Source: Paracoccaceae bacterium (GTDB lineage Bacteria; Pseudomonadota; Alphaproteobacteria; Rhodobacterales; Rhodobacteraceae). From it: 46,503 nucleotides of DNA. Where the stretch lies: contig JAJUJF010000003.1 of NCBI GenBank assembly GCA_029265455.1, positions 1-46,503 of the forward strand, given 5' to 3'. Under the pieces are notes generated by a model. The model saw nothing but the letters and a program-made list of their open reading frames with translations, was not told the origin of the DNA and did no database searches. A program made the translations under genes and the position numbers. Below are positions 1 to 9,959 of this stretch, piece by piece; the stretch's first letter is position 1, and each line of letters starts with the position of its first letter.

Positions 1-1181
1 CAGTTGCGATTGTCGATTGTCGCCACCGTGCCGGTGCGCATGATCTTCTTGAGCTCGTAGCCCGAGAGCCCCGTCACCTCGGCGACCGCATTCTCGAGCG
101 CCACCTGCACCTCGGCAAGCGGCGGGATCGGCACCCAGATCGGCAGGTCGTCATCCAGCACGTGATCCTCGCGCATGTATCCATGCGCCAGCACGTAATC
201 CCCGAGCGACTGGGAGTTTCGCAGGCCGGCACAATGTCCGAGCATCAGCCAGACGTGCGGCCGGAGCACCGCGATATGATCGGTGATCGTCTTGGCGTTC
301 GAGGGTCCCACGCCGATGTTGACGAGGGTGATCCCCGAATGGTCGGGCCGGGTGAGATGATAGGCCGGCATCTGCGGCACCTTGGCGAGCGTCCCGCCCC
401 GCGTGCCCTCGCGCGTGGTGACGACGCCCCCGGGCTCGACGAGACTATCGTAGTTGCGAGCGGGATCGACGAGCGCCTTGCGGGCGAACTCGACGAATTC
501 GTCGACGTAGAACTGGTAGTTGGTGAAGAGGATGTGGTTCTGGAAATCCTCGGCACGGGTCGCGGTGTAATGGGATAGCCGCAGCAGCGAATAGTCCACC
601 CGCTGCGCCGTGAAGGGCCCGAGGGGCCGCGTCCCGTCCGGCAATGGCTGCGCCACGCCGTTGACGATGTGATCGTCGGTCGTCGCCAGATCCGGCACGT
701 CGAAAAGGTCGCGCAGCGGGCGGGCGAGCGTGTCCTCGATCGAGCCATCGACATGGGCATCGGCGCCCAGCGCGAAATGAAGCGGTATCGGCGTGCTGCT
801 GGTACCGACAACGACAGGGACGCGGTGGTTCTCGATCAGGAGCGCGATCTGCTGGACGAGGTAGTCGGCAAAGAGGTCGGGCCGGGTGATGTTGATGGCA
901 TAGCGTCCAGGCTCGCTCACGTAGCCGAAGGCAAGACGGGAATCGACCGTGGCGAAACTTGCCGTCGTGATCGAGACCTCGGGATAGAACGCGCGGTAGT
1001 GGCGCAGTTCGCCCTCGCCTGCCATCACGGCAGCGAAGCGGCTCTGGAGGAAGTCGCAGGCGTCGCGGTAGCGGCGCTGGAGCTCGGCCACCGCCTCGCC
1101 GGGATCGCTGAAGGTTCGCGGCGGAGGCGTTTCCAGCATTGCGAGTTCGAGTTCCGGTAGGGGAGAGCGGGAGCGTATCAT
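1..1181 (-). CDS. amn: AMP nucleosidase, C-terminal end truncated by window edge
   Basis: Reverse-strand translation from ATG at 1181 gives MIRSRSPLPELELAMLETPPPRTFSDPGEAVAEL...GVGPSNAKTITDHIAVLRPHVWLMLGHCAGLRNSQSLGDYVLAHGYMREDHVLDDDLPIWVPIPPLAEVQVALENAVAEVTGLSGYELKKIMRTGTVATIDNRNW, open to the window edge; the GHCAGLRNSQ..GDYVLAHGYMR region is typical of AMP nucleosidase. Not in the supplied ORF track. Confidence 0.93.
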   Translation of the reverse strand, partial: MIRSRSPLPELELAMLETPPPRTFSDPGEAVAELQRRYRDACDFLQSRFAAVMAGEGELRHYRAFYPEVSITTASFATVDSRLAFGYVSEPGRYAINITRPDLFADYLVQQIALLIENHRVPVVVGTSSTPIPLHFALGADAHVDGSIEDTLARPLRDLFDVPDLATTDDHIVNGVAQPLPDGTRPLGPFTAQRVDYSLLRLSHYTATRAEDFQNHILFTNYQFYVDEFVEFARKALVDPARNYDSLVEPGGVVTTREGTRGGTLAKVPQMPAYHLTRPDHSGITLVNIGVGPSNAKTITDHIAVLRPHVWLMLGHCAGLRNSQSLGDYVLAHGYMREDHVLDDDLPIWVPIPPLAEVQVALENAVAEVTGLSGYELKKIMRTGTVATIDNRN

Positions 1182-2980
1182 GGCGTGACGAAAAGTTCGG
1201 TCCGCTCGAACCGGTCGACGTCGATCAGCCCGAGATCGGAGATACGCAGGGACGGGATCACCACGAGGGCGAGCAGCGAATGCTGCATGAAGGCGTTGTT
1301 GAGCCGGCAGCCGCATTCTTCCATGGCGGCGAGCATTGCCGCGGCGGCTTCGGCCACTTCCTCGGCGGGGGCGTCCGACATCAGCCCGGCGATCGGCAGG
1401 CGGACGAGGGCGATCTCGCGCCCCTCCTTCCAGACGGTGACGCCGCCCCCGACTTCCGCCAGCCGGTTGGCGGCCGAGGCCATGTCAGGCTTCGACGTGC
1501 CGACGACGATCATGTGATGGCTGTCATGGGCGACGGTGGAGGCGACGGCGCAGTCGGTGTCGTAACCGAAACCGGACACGAAGCCGTTCCGGACCCCGCC
1601 TGTCGCACGGTGGCGCTCGACCAGCGCGATCTGGGCAACGTCGGCGGCGCGGTCCATCGACACGATGCCGTCCCTCACGGCGAGTTCGGCCTCGAGCGCG
1701 CGGGTGGGAGCCTGGTTCTCGACGACGCCGATCACCCGGGCGCGGACCGTCATGGCGCCCTCGGGAGCGCTGATATCGAAGTCATTCGCCGCGAGGTCAC
1801 GGCCGAGTTTCACGGTGCGGCGCGCATGTTCGGGCCAGGTGAAGGCCGGAAGCGGTGCGAGGTTGCGTCCCTGTTCGGCGACTACCTCGCCGCGGGCGAT
1901 CACCGTCTCGACCGGCAGGGTCTGGAGGTCGGACGTGAGCACGACATCGGCGCGCCGTCCCGGCGCGATCGAGCCGAGCTCGCGTTCGAGGCCGAAATGG
2001 GTGGCGGTGTTGATCGTTGCCATCTGGATCGCGACGAGCGGATCGAGGCCGCATTCGACCGCATGACGGACGACGCGGTCCATATGGCCGTCATGGACAA
2101 GGGTGCCGGAATGGCAGTCGTCAGTGCAGAGGAGGAAATTCCGGGAGTCGAGCCCCTTCTCCGTGATGGCGGTGACCTGCGCCTTCACGTCGTACCAGGC
2201 GCTGCCGAGACGAAGCATCGCGCGCATGCCCTGGCGCACGCGCATGATCGCGTCCTCCTCGCGCGTACCCTCGTGGTCGTCGGCGGGGCCGCCGGCGGCA
2301 TAGGCGTGGAAGGGCCCGAGGTCGGGCGAGGCATAATGGCCGCCCACGGTCTTGCCCGCGGCCTGGGTCGCGGCGATCTCGGCCAGCATCTTCGGATCAC
2401 CGGCAATGACGCCGGGATAGTTCATCATCTCGCCCAGGCCGATGATCCCCGGCCAGTTCATCGCCTCCGCGACATCGGCGGGGCCGATCTCCGCCCCCGG
2501 CGTCTCGAGACCGGGCGCCGAGGGGCAGCAGGAAGGCATCTGGACATAGACGTTGATCGGCTGGACCGCCGCCTCGTCATGCATGAGCCGCACGCCTTCG
2601 AGGCCCAGGACATTCGCGACCTCGTGCGGGTCGATGAACATGGTGGTGGTGCCATGAGGCAGGACGGCGCGGACGAACTGGCTCACCGTGAGCATGCCGC
2701 TCTCGACATGCATGTGAGCGTCGCAAAGCCCGGGGATGGCGAAGCGGCCGCCGGCGTCGATCACGCGGGTGTCGGGGCCGATCATCGCGGAAGCATCAGG
2801 GCCGCAATAGGCGAAACGGCTGCAGCGGATGGCGATGTCGGTACCTTCGATCACCTCTCGCGAATGGACATTCACCCAGGCGGCATTCCGGATCACGAGA
2901 TCGGCAGGGGCACGGCCGGCGGCAACGGCGACGAGATCGGCCGCGACCTCCGGCCAGGAGGGGAGAGATCTGCGGGTCAT
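1178..2980 (-). CDS. ade: Adenine deaminase
   Basis: MTRRSLPSWPEVAADLVAVAAGRAPADLVIRNAAWVNVHSREVIEGTDIAI...IPGLCDAHMHVESGM...FIDPHEVANVLG...; amidohydrolase metal motif DAHMHVESGM. This is the C-terminal part of the overlong ORF 1178..6337. Confidence 0.95.
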   Translation of the reverse strand: MTRRSLPSWPEVAADLVAVAAGRAPADLVIRNAAWVNVHSREVIEGTDIAIRCSRFAYCGPDASAMIGPDTRVIDAGGRFAIPGLCDAHMHVESGMLTVSQFVRAVLPHGTTTMFIDPHEVANVLGLEGVRLMHDEAAVQPINVYVQMPSCCPSAPGLETPGAEIGPADVAEAMNWPGIIGLGEMMNYPGVIAGDPKMLAEIAATQAAGKTVGGHYASPDLGPFHAYAAGGPADDHEGTREEDAIMRVRQGMRAMLRLGSAWYDVKAQVTAITEKGLDSRNFLLCTDDCHSGTLVHDGHMDRVVRHAVECGLDPLVAIQMATINTATHFGLERELGSIAPGRRADVVLTSDLQTLPVETVIARGEVVAEQGRNLAPLPAFTWPEHARRTVKLGRDLAANDFDISAPEGAMTVRARVIGVVENQAPTRALEAELAVRDGIVSMDRAADVAQIALVERHRATGGVRNGFVSGFGYDTDCAVASTVAHDSHHMIVVGTSKPDMASAANRLAEVGGGVTVWKEGREIALVRLPIAGLMSDAPAEEVAEAAAAMLAAMEECGCRLNNAFMQHSLLALVVIPSLRISDLGLIDVDRFERTELFVTP

Positions 2981-3115
2981 GAAAGCTAGTTCACATGGGC
3001 CGTGGCGGCGCGGCAAGGGCATTCTTCGACGAGGAGCCGGATCGGCCCGGAACGCTGGAAGTCGCGCGCGACGCGAGCTATGTTGCCCGGCAAAGAAACA
3101 AGGGCAGGTGGGCGA

Positions 3116-5176
3116 ATGCCCCGAAAAAACAGGCAGCCGCGCCAGGCGCGCACCCGTCGGACGCGCAAGGGCCCCGGGCGGATCGAGCGGGCGTTGAGAC
3201 GGTTCTTCGCCGGAATCTTCCGGCTGGTCTGGTATCTGACGTTCCGGCTCGCGATGGTGGCGGCAGTGGTCCTCGCGATCGCCACGGCCTATTACTACGT
3301 GCGGCTCCCCGACTACCCTGCCCTGCTCGACGCGCGCGACCGGGGCTCGGTCACGCTCCTCGACGCAAACAACGAGGTCTTCGCCTGGCGCGGGGATCAG
3401 GGGGCGGTGACACGGGTCGATGCGGTCTCGCCCGATCTCGTCAAGGCGGTCGTCGCGGCGGAGGACCGGCGGTTCTACAACCACTTCGGGGTCGATCTGC
3501 GTGGCGTGGCCCGGGCGATGCTGGTGAACCTGCGGGCCGGCCGCACGGTTCAGGGCGGCTCGTCGATCACGCAGCAGGTCGCGAAGCTCATCTGGTTCGA
3601 CAACACCCGTACCGTGGAGCGCAAGATCAAGGAGATCCCCGCGGCGCTCGCGCTCGAACTGAAATTCACCAAGGACGAGATCCTGTCGATCTATCTCAAC
3701 CGCGCCTATCTCGGCGCCGGGGCAACAGGTTTCGAGGCAGCGGCGCAGCGGTATTTCGGCAAGTCGGCGTCGAATGTGAACGCGGCGGAGGCGGCCATGC
3801 TCGCCGGGCTCCTCAGGGCACCGTCGCGCTACTCCCCCACCAACAATCTCGCGCAGGCCCAGAACCGGGCGAACACCATCATCGGCGTGATGGAGGAAGT
3901 GGGCTATCTCACCTCGGCCGAGGCCGATGCCGCACGGCAGAACCCGGCGCGGCTTTCGGCGGCAGCGGAAGCCCGGGCCGGCGGCTATTTCGCCGACTGG
4001 GTGATGACGGCCGGTCCGGCCTTCCTCACCAATTCGACCACCGAGGATGTCGAGATCCTCACCACCTTCGACAACCGCGTGCAGCGGGCGGCGGAGGAGG
4101 CCCTCGCCCATGTCTTCGAGACCAAGGTGCGCGAAGGCTCGAAGGCCCAGGCGGCGATCGTGGTGATGTCGCGTGACGGCGCGGTGCGGGCGATGGTGGG
4201 CGGCCGGCGCACCGAAGGCGCGACGGCGGGACAGTTCAACCGCGCGACACAGGCGCGGCGCCAGCCCGGCTCGCTCTTCAAGACCTTCGTCTATGCGGCG
4301 GCGCTGGAATCGGGCGGCCATCCCTATGACTGGGTGATCGACGAGCCGATGACGATCAACGTGCCGGGATCGGGCCCATGGTCGCCGCAGAATTACGACC
4401 GCGGCTTCAGGGGAAGGATCACGCTTGCGGAAGCCTTCGCCAATTCGATCAACACCTCCGCCGTACGGGTGACCGAGAAGGTCGGCCGCGAACGGGTACG
4501 CGCGCTTGCCCGCGATTTCGGCATCACGAGCCCGATCGCCGCAGGGCCCGCCATCGCGCTCGGCGCGTCGGAGGTGACGTTGCTCGAGATCACCGGCGCC
4601 TATGCCGGCATCCTCAACGGCGGGGTACGGGCGAAGCCCTACGGCATCCGCGAGGTGCGGCTCCGGGCGGATGGCAGCCGGGTGATGGGTGGCGATCGGG
4701 AGAAGCCGGTGCGGGTCATCAGCGAGCATTCGGCCGGAATGCTCACCTGGATGATGACGCAGGTGATCGAGAACGGTACCGGACGGCGCGCCCGTCTCGA
4801 CGACCGGCCGGCAGCCGGCAAGACCGGGACGACCTCGGCGGCGCGGGACGCCTCCTTCGTCGGCTTCACCGGTGATTACGTTGCCGGCGTCTGGATGGGC
4901 TATGACGACAACACGCCACTGACCGGCGTGACCGGCGGCGGCCTTCCGGCGGAGATCTGGCGCGAGACGATGATCCGCGTGCATGAGGGCCTGCCGCCCA
5001 GGGAACTGCCGCTGGTGGTGCCGCAGCCCTTTTCCGGGCAGGAGGGTCTCGTCGCCAGCAACGAGACCGGCCAGCCGGCGCCGCCCGACAGCGCGCCCAG
5101 CACGGTCGAGAGCGTCGATGCCGCGGTGCGTTCGGTGGTGGACAGCCTGGTGCGGAGCATCTTCGGCACCAACTGA
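3116..5176 (+). CDS. Class A penicillin-binding protein (transglycosylase/transpeptidase)
   Basis: N-terminal TM; GT51 motifs EDRRFYNHFGVD, GGSSITQQVAK; transpeptidase motifs SLFKTF, SINTS, KTGTT. ATG at 3116 is a more plausible start than the ORF-track start. Confidence 0.93.
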   Translation: MPRKNRQPRQARTRRTRKGPGRIERALRRFFAGIFRLVWYLTFRLAMVAAVVLAIATAYYYVRLPDYPALLDARDRGSVTLLDANNEVFAWRGDQGAVTRVDAVSPDLVKAVVAAEDRRFYNHFGVDLRGVARAMLVNLRAGRTVQGGSSITQQVAKLIWFDNTRTVERKIKEIPAALALELKFTKDEILSIYLNRAYLGAGATGFEAAAQRYFGKSASNVNAAEAAMLAGLLRAPSRYSPTNNLAQAQNRANTIIGVMEEVGYLTSAEADAARQNPARLSAAAEARAGGYFADWVMTAGPAFLTNSTTEDVEILTTFDNRVQRAAEEALAHVFETKVREGSKAQAAIVVMSRDGAVRAMVGGRRTEGATAGQFNRATQARRQPGSLFKTFVYAAALESGGHPYDWVIDEPMTINVPGSGPWSPQNYDRGFRGRITLAEAFANSINTSAVRVTEKVGRERVRALARDFGITSPIAAGPAIALGASEVTLLEITGAYAGILNGGVRAKPYGIREVRLRADGSRVMGGDREKPVRVISEHSAGMLTWMMTQVIENGTGRRARLDDRPAAGKTGTTSAARDASFVGFTGDYVAGVWMGYDDNTPLTGVTGGGLPAEIWRETMIRVHEGLPPRELPLVVPQPFSGQEGLVASNETGQPAPPDSAPSTVESVDAAVRSVVDSLVRSIFGTN

Positions 5177-5308
5177 GCCGTTCGCCGGTTCAGGGGATAT
5201 CGCGGATGCCCGGGTCTCTTCGGGCCTTGCGTTCATGCTTGTGGACGGCGCGCACCGGAAGCGGCATGGTCGGACGGTCGAGATGCGGGCCGGCGGAAAC
5301 CGAGGCAG

Positions 5309-6610
5309 ATGCCCTACCTGGAAATCGCGATCGTCCTCCTGCTGATCCTCCTCAACGGATTCTTCGCCCTCAGCGAGCTCGCCATCGTCTCGGCGCGGCG
5401 GGGGCGGCTGCAGCAGATGGAACGGCGCGGCAACCGCGGCGCGGCGCGGGCGCTCGCCCTTGCCGAGGACCCGACCGGTTTCCTGTCGACGGTCCAGGTC
5501 GGGATCACGCTCATCGGCATCGGCGCCGGCGCCTACAGCGGCACGGTTCTCGCGACTCCCCTGGCCGAGGTGCTGCGCGGCATCCCTTCCCTCGCCCGCA
5601 TTGCCGACAGCATGGCGATCACCATCGTCGTCCTGATGACGACCTATGGCTCGCTCATCATCGGTGAGCTCGTCCCGAAGCGGCTTGCGCTCCAGAATGC
5701 GGAGGCCTTCGCTGCACGGGTGGCGCTGCCGATGACCGTGCTTGCCCAGGCGGGGCGCCCCATCGTCTGGTTCCTGCGCATGTCGACGATTGCGGTTCTG
5801 CGCCTCCTTGGTGTGCGGCAGGAGCCGCAGAGCACGGTGACCGAGGAAGAGGTCAGGGCGCTGATCGCCGAAGGGGCGGAAAGCGGCGTCTTCCACGAAG
5901 CGGAGCGGAAGATGCTGGAGCGGGTGATCCGTTTCGCCGATCAGCCGGTCCGGGCCCTGATGGTGCCCCGCCCCGACGTCGTCATGCTCGATGTCTCGAC
6001 CCCGGTCGAGGAGGCTCTCGACATGATCGAGCGCGAGCAGCATTCGCGCTATCCGGTCTATGACGAGGACATGGACGACATCATCGGCGTGGTCCATGTC
6101 AAGGACGTGCTGGCGCAGTTCCGCCGCGGAGCGACCGACCTTTCGGCAGCGGTCCGCACACCGCTTTTCGTCACGCCGAACCTGCCGGCGCTCGAGCTCC
6201 TCGAACAGCTGCGAAGCAGTCGGGTGCACATGGCGATCGTCGTCGATGAATACGGCGATATCGACGGGATAGTGACGCCGATCGACGTGCTCGCAGCGAT
6301 CGCGGGACGGCTGCCCGAACGGCCGGACGAGGCCCATCCGCGCGCGGTCCAGCGCCCGGACGGGTCATGGCTTCTCGACGGCGATCTCAATCTCGGCGAG
6401 GCGGCCGCGGTGCTGGGCGTCGATGACCTCCCCGCGAACGGCTACACGACGCTCGCCGGGCTGGCACTCCTCAAGCTCGGGCAGATCCCCGATCCCGGAG
6501 CAACATTCGAGGCGGAGGGATGGACCTTCGAGGTGCTCGACCTCGACGGGCGCCGCATCGACAAGCTGCTTGCAAGCCGGTCGGCCGCCGAGCCGGTAGA
6601 GGAGCAGTGA
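5309..6610 (+). CDS. Hemolysin family protein (CNNM domain, paired CBS domains, CorC/HlyC C-terminal domain)
   Basis: MPYLEIAIVLLLILLNGFFALSELAIVSARRGRLQQMERRGNRGA...VPRPDVVMLDVSTPVEEAL...HSRYPVYDEDMDDIIGVVHVKDVL...DIDGIVTPIDVLAAIAGRLPE. Confidence 0.93.
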   Translation: MPYLEIAIVLLLILLNGFFALSELAIVSARRGRLQQMERRGNRGAARALALAEDPTGFLSTVQVGITLIGIGAGAYSGTVLATPLAEVLRGIPSLARIADSMAITIVVLMTTYGSLIIGELVPKRLALQNAEAFAARVALPMTVLAQAGRPIVWFLRMSTIAVLRLLGVRQEPQSTVTEEEVRALIAEGAESGVFHEAERKMLERVIRFADQPVRALMVPRPDVVMLDVSTPVEEALDMIEREQHSRYPVYDEDMDDIIGVVHVKDVLAQFRRGATDLSAAVRTPLFVTPNLPALELLEQLRSSRVHMAIVVDEYGDIDGIVTPIDVLAAIAGRLPERPDEAHPRAVQRPDGSWLLDGDLNLGEAAAVLGVDDLPANGYTTLAGLALLKLGQIPDPGATFEAEGWTFEVLDLDGRRIDKLLASRSAAEPVEEQ

Positions 6611-6643
6611 ACCGGCTCCGCAGCGGTTCCGCTTGTGGTTTCC

Positions 6644-6663
6644 TGTCCGGGAGGCTTCCCGGA
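6644..6663. terminator. Hairpin between convergent genes (8-bp perfect stem, GTCCGGGA-ggct-TCCCGGAC)
   Basis: Inverted repeat between the end of the CBS gene and the end of fmt; no clear T-tract. Confidence 0.5.
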
Positions 6664-6699
6664 CTCCAGGTGCCGGTTGCCTGACGGCTCGCACCGGGA

Positions 6700-7608
6700 T
6701 CAGGTGAGGCAGGTGCCGGGCGGGAGGGGGAAGCCGCGCAGGAGGCTTTCGGCAAGGCAGGGCGAGCGGCCGGCGCGCTGGGCCTCAATGATCCGGACGG
6801 CGCCCTCGCCACAGGCGATGGTGAGCGCGTCGTCGAGCACCGTTCCGGGAACGCCTTCGCCTTCCGCAAGACAGGAGCGCAGGAGTTTCAGCCGCTCGCC
6901 TGCCGCTTCGGTCCAGGCGCCCGGAAAGGGCGAGATGCCGCGGATCAGGCAATCGACCTCGGGAGCGGGACGGGCCCAGTCCACCTTGGCTTCGGCCTTG
7001 CTGATCTTGTGGGCATAGGTGACGCCCGCCTCCCCTTGCGGCAAGGGGGTCAGCCGGTCGATGGTCGCGAGCACGCGCACGATCAGCCGCGCCCCCATGT
7101 CGGCGAGCCGGCGCGAGAGCTCGCCCGCGGTTTCGGTCCGGCCGATGGGGGTCGCTTCGGCCAGCAGGATCGGACCGGTGTCGAGGGCGGGTACGACCTG
7201 CATGATCGTGACACCGGTTTCCTCGTCCCCCGCCATGATCGCGCGCTGGATCGGCGCCGCACCGCGCCAGCGCGGCAGGAGCGAGGCATGGATGTTGACG
7301 CAGCCGCGCGGATAGGCGGCGAGCACGGAATCGGGGAGGATGAGGCCGTAAGCGACGACGACCGCGACCTCGGCATCAAGGGCAGCGAAACGGGCCTGCT
7401 CCTCGTCACCTTTCAGCGATGCCGGCGAATGGACCGGAAGGCCGAGCGCCTCGGCGCGGGCCGCCACCGGCGACGGCCGGGGCTTCTTGCCTCGCCCGGC
7501 GGGACGTGGCGGCTGGGTGTAGACGGCGACGATCTCATGACCCGCAGCGTGCAGCGAATCAAGCGCCGGCACGGCGAAATCGGGCGTGCCCATGAAGACG
7601 ATACGCAT
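6700..7608 (-). CDS. fmt: Methionyl-tRNA formyltransferase
   Basis: [42 protein letters not shown]...[35 protein letters not shown]. Confidence 0.97.
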   Translation of the reverse strand: MRIVFMGTPDFAVPALDSLHAAGHEIVAVYTQPPRPAGRGKKPRPSPVAARAEALGLPVHSPASLKGDEEQARFAALDAEVAVVVAYGLILPDSVLAAYPRGCVNIHASLLPRWRGAAPIQRAIMAGDEETGVTIMQVVPALDTGPILLAEATPIGRTETAGELSRRLADMGARLIVRVLATIDRLTPLPQGEAGVTYAHKISKAEAKVDWARPAPEVDCLIRGISPFPGAWTEAAGERLKLLRSCLAEGEGVPGTVLDDALTIACGEGAVRIIEAQRAGRSPCLAESLLRGFPLPPGTCLT

Positions 7609-7624
7609 GGCCCTCCGGGCGGGA

Positions 7625-8143
7625 TCAGGCCCGCGCCCGCTCCTTCTTGAGCTTCTTCATCCGGTTGGTGATCATCGAGCGTTTCACCGAACCGAGATAG
7701 TCGATGAAGAGCCGGCCGCGCAGATGGTCGATCTCGTGCTGGGCGCAGGTGGCCCAGAGCCCGTCGAACTCCTCCTCCCGCGCATTGCCGTCGAGATCGA
7801 GCCAGCGCACACGGACGCGGGCGGGACGCGTCACCTCCTCGTAGACCTCGGGGATCGAGAGGCAGCCCTCCTCGTGCGTGTTCATCTCCTCGGAGCTCCA
7901 GGTGATCTCCGGGTTCACGAGCACCATCGGATGCGGCTCCTCCTCCGTGTCGGAGCAATCCATCACGAAGACGCGTTTCATCACGCCGACCTGCGGCGCG
8001 GCGAGGCCGACGCCCGGAGCATCGTACATCGTCTCGAGCATGTCCTCGGCAAGACGGCGGATCGAGTCGTCGATCTCCGGCACGGATTCTGCGGCGCGGC
8101 GCAGGCGCGGATCGGGATGGATGAGGATGGGGCGCAGGCTCAT
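7625..8143 (-). CDS. def: Peptide deformylase
   Basis: [25 protein letters not shown]...[11 protein letters not shown]...[14 protein letters not shown]...[17 protein letters not shown] (motif 3 reads QHEIDHLRG). Confidence 0.96.
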   Translation of the reverse strand: MSLRPILIHPDPRLRRAAESVPEIDDSIRRLAEDMLETMYDAPGVGLAAPQVGVMKRVFVMDCSDTEEEPHPMVLVNPEITWSSEEMNTHEEGCLSIPEVYEEVTRPARVRVRWLDLDGNAREEEFDGLWATCAQHEIDHLRGRLFIDYLGSVKRSMITNRMKKLKKERARA

Positions 8144-8306
8144 GCTGCGGAGATATTGGATGGGATGCGCGCCCGCAAGATCCTGCAAGATCATGTCACC
8201 TGCCGGCGGACCGGTCATCAGGACGAGAAAGCGTTTCAACATTTGCGGAAGCCGGTCTACGGCTCACCTTGCCGGTACATCCCGGGCCGATGCAGAAGGA
8301 AGAGAC

Positions 8307-8615
8307 ATGAACACGGCAGCTTCACCGCATGTGTCGCGGGCGACGGTCGGGACGGCGAGGGCGAGCGGTTACCTTCAGCAGCTCTGCAAGCATTTCGGTC
8401 ACAAGGTCCCGGTCGAGTTCGGCCCGCGGCAGGGCCGGGTGGAGTTCCCGATGGGCATCTGCGAACTCGAGGCGCCGGAAGGCGCGGAGGCGCTGAGCCT
8501 GCGCGCCAGTGCCGCGACTGCGGAGGAACTCGCGCGGGTCGAAGGGGTGGTGGCGAGCCATCTCCTGCGCTTTGCCTTCCGCGAGGAACTGAAGATCGAC
8601 TGGGAGCCCGCCTGA
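8307..8615 (+). CDS. DUF2218 domain protein
   Basis: MNTAASPHVSRATVGTARASGYLQQLCKHFGHKVPVEFGPRQGRVEFPMGICELEAPEG...FAFREELKIDWEPA; pattern of the DUF2218 family. Confidence 0.75.
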   Translation: MNTAASPHVSRATVGTARASGYLQQLCKHFGHKVPVEFGPRQGRVEFPMGICELEAPEGAEALSLRASAATAEELARVEGVVASHLLRFAFREELKIDWEPA

Positions 8616-8694
8616 GGAGACGAGGTCCGGTCCCCGGTTGCACCTGTGGCTGCGGCCGCTAGCCTGGCGGCGCGTTCAGGAGGATTTGCGCATC

Positions 8695-9867
8695 ATGTTC
8701 GATTTCGACCGTCCCGTGGATCGACGCGGCACCCATTGCGCGAAATGGGACATGATGGAAGCCACCTACGGGGTGCCTGCGGAAGACGGCATCCCGATGT
8801 GGGTGGCGGACATGGATTTCCCTGCCCCACCCGCCGTGAACGCGGCGCTGATGGAGGCGGCGCGCCATGGCGTGCACGGCTACTTCGGGGACGAGCGCGA
8901 CTATCACGAAGCGATCATCGGCTGGATGGCGCGGCGCCATGGCTGGGAGGTCGAGCCGGAATGGATCTCCACCACGCACGGCCTTGTTGCCGCGACCGCC
9001 CTCTGCGTGCAGGCATTCTCGCATCCCGGCGAGGGCGTGATCCTGTTCACGCCGGTCTACCACGCGTTCGCCCGGGTGATCCGCGCAAATGCGCGGGTGG
9101 TGGTCGAGAGCCGGCTCATGGCCGAGGACGGACGCTACCGGATGGATCTCGACGCGCTCGAGGCGCGGCTGACCGGGCGGGAGCGGATGGTGATCTGGTG
9201 CTCGCCGCATAATCCGGGAGGCAGGGTCTGGGAGCGCGAGGAGCTGGCGGCACTTGCCGAGTTCTGCGCGCGCAACGACCTGCTCCTGATCTCCGACGAG
9301 GTGCATCACGACCTCGTGTTCCCGCCGCATCGCCACCTGCCGATGCCGCTTGCAGCGCCGGAGATCCGCAACCGGCTGGTGATGCTCACCTCGGCCAGCA
9401 AGAGTTTCAACATCGCGGGCGGCCATGTCGGCAACGCGATCATTCCCGACCGGAGGCTCAGGACGCGGTTCCGTGCCGCCCTTGCCGCGGCGGGCTCCTC
9501 GCCCAACCATCTCGGCGTGCTGATGACGACGGCGGCATATTCGCAGGGCGACGAGTGGATCGACGCGCTGGTGCCCTATCTCGCGGAAAACGCGAAGGTG
9601 TTCGACGAGGGCGTGAACGCGATCCCCGGCCTGCAGTCGATGCCGCTCGAGGCAACCTATCTTGCCTGGGTCGATTTCGAAGGGACCGGCATGTCGTCGA
9701 GGGAATTCACCGCCCGCGTGGAGCGCGAGGCGCGAATCGCCGCCAACCACGGGTCCACCTTCGGCGCCGGGGGCGAGACCTTCCTGCGGTTCAACCTCGC
9801 CACACCGCGGGCGCGGGTCAGGGAGGCGGTAGCACGGCTTGCCGCGGCCTTTGCGGATCTCCAGTAG
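8695..9867 (+). CDS. PatB/MalY-family C-S lyase / aminotransferase (PLP-dependent)
   Basis: MFDFDRPVDRRGTHCAKWDMMEATYGVPAEDGIPMWVADMDFPAPPAV...WCSPHNPGGRVW...ISDEVHHDLVFP...TSASKSFNIAGGHVGN. Confidence 0.93.
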   Translation: MFDFDRPVDRRGTHCAKWDMMEATYGVPAEDGIPMWVADMDFPAPPAVNAALMEAARHGVHGYFGDERDYHEAIIGWMARRHGWEVEPEWISTTHGLVAATALCVQAFSHPGEGVILFTPVYHAFARVIRANARVVVESRLMAEDGRYRMDLDALEARLTGRERMVIWCSPHNPGGRVWEREELAALAEFCARNDLLLISDEVHHDLVFPPHRHLPMPLAAPEIRNRLVMLTSASKSFNIAGGHVGNAIIPDRRLRTRFRAALAAAGSSPNHLGVLMTTAAYSQGDEWIDALVPYLAENAKVFDEGVNAIPGLQSMPLEATYLAWVDFEGTGMSSREFTARVEREARIAANHGSTFGAGGETFLRFNLATPRARVREAVARLAAAFADLQ

Positions 9868-9959
9868 CGGGACGGCGGGGATAGGACCATTGCCCCGTTT
9901 GCACTTCCTGCGTCCGCACCCTATCACGCCAATGTAGCAGCAACGTCAGCGAGGACCTC

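Noticed and set aside
2981-6337. N-terminal two thirds of the 1719-aa minus-strand ORF 1178..6337
   Set aside because: Antisense to the PBP and CBS genes; composition is Arg/Ala/Gly/His-rich low-information translation typical of high-GC antisense frames. Only 1178..2980 (ade) is real.
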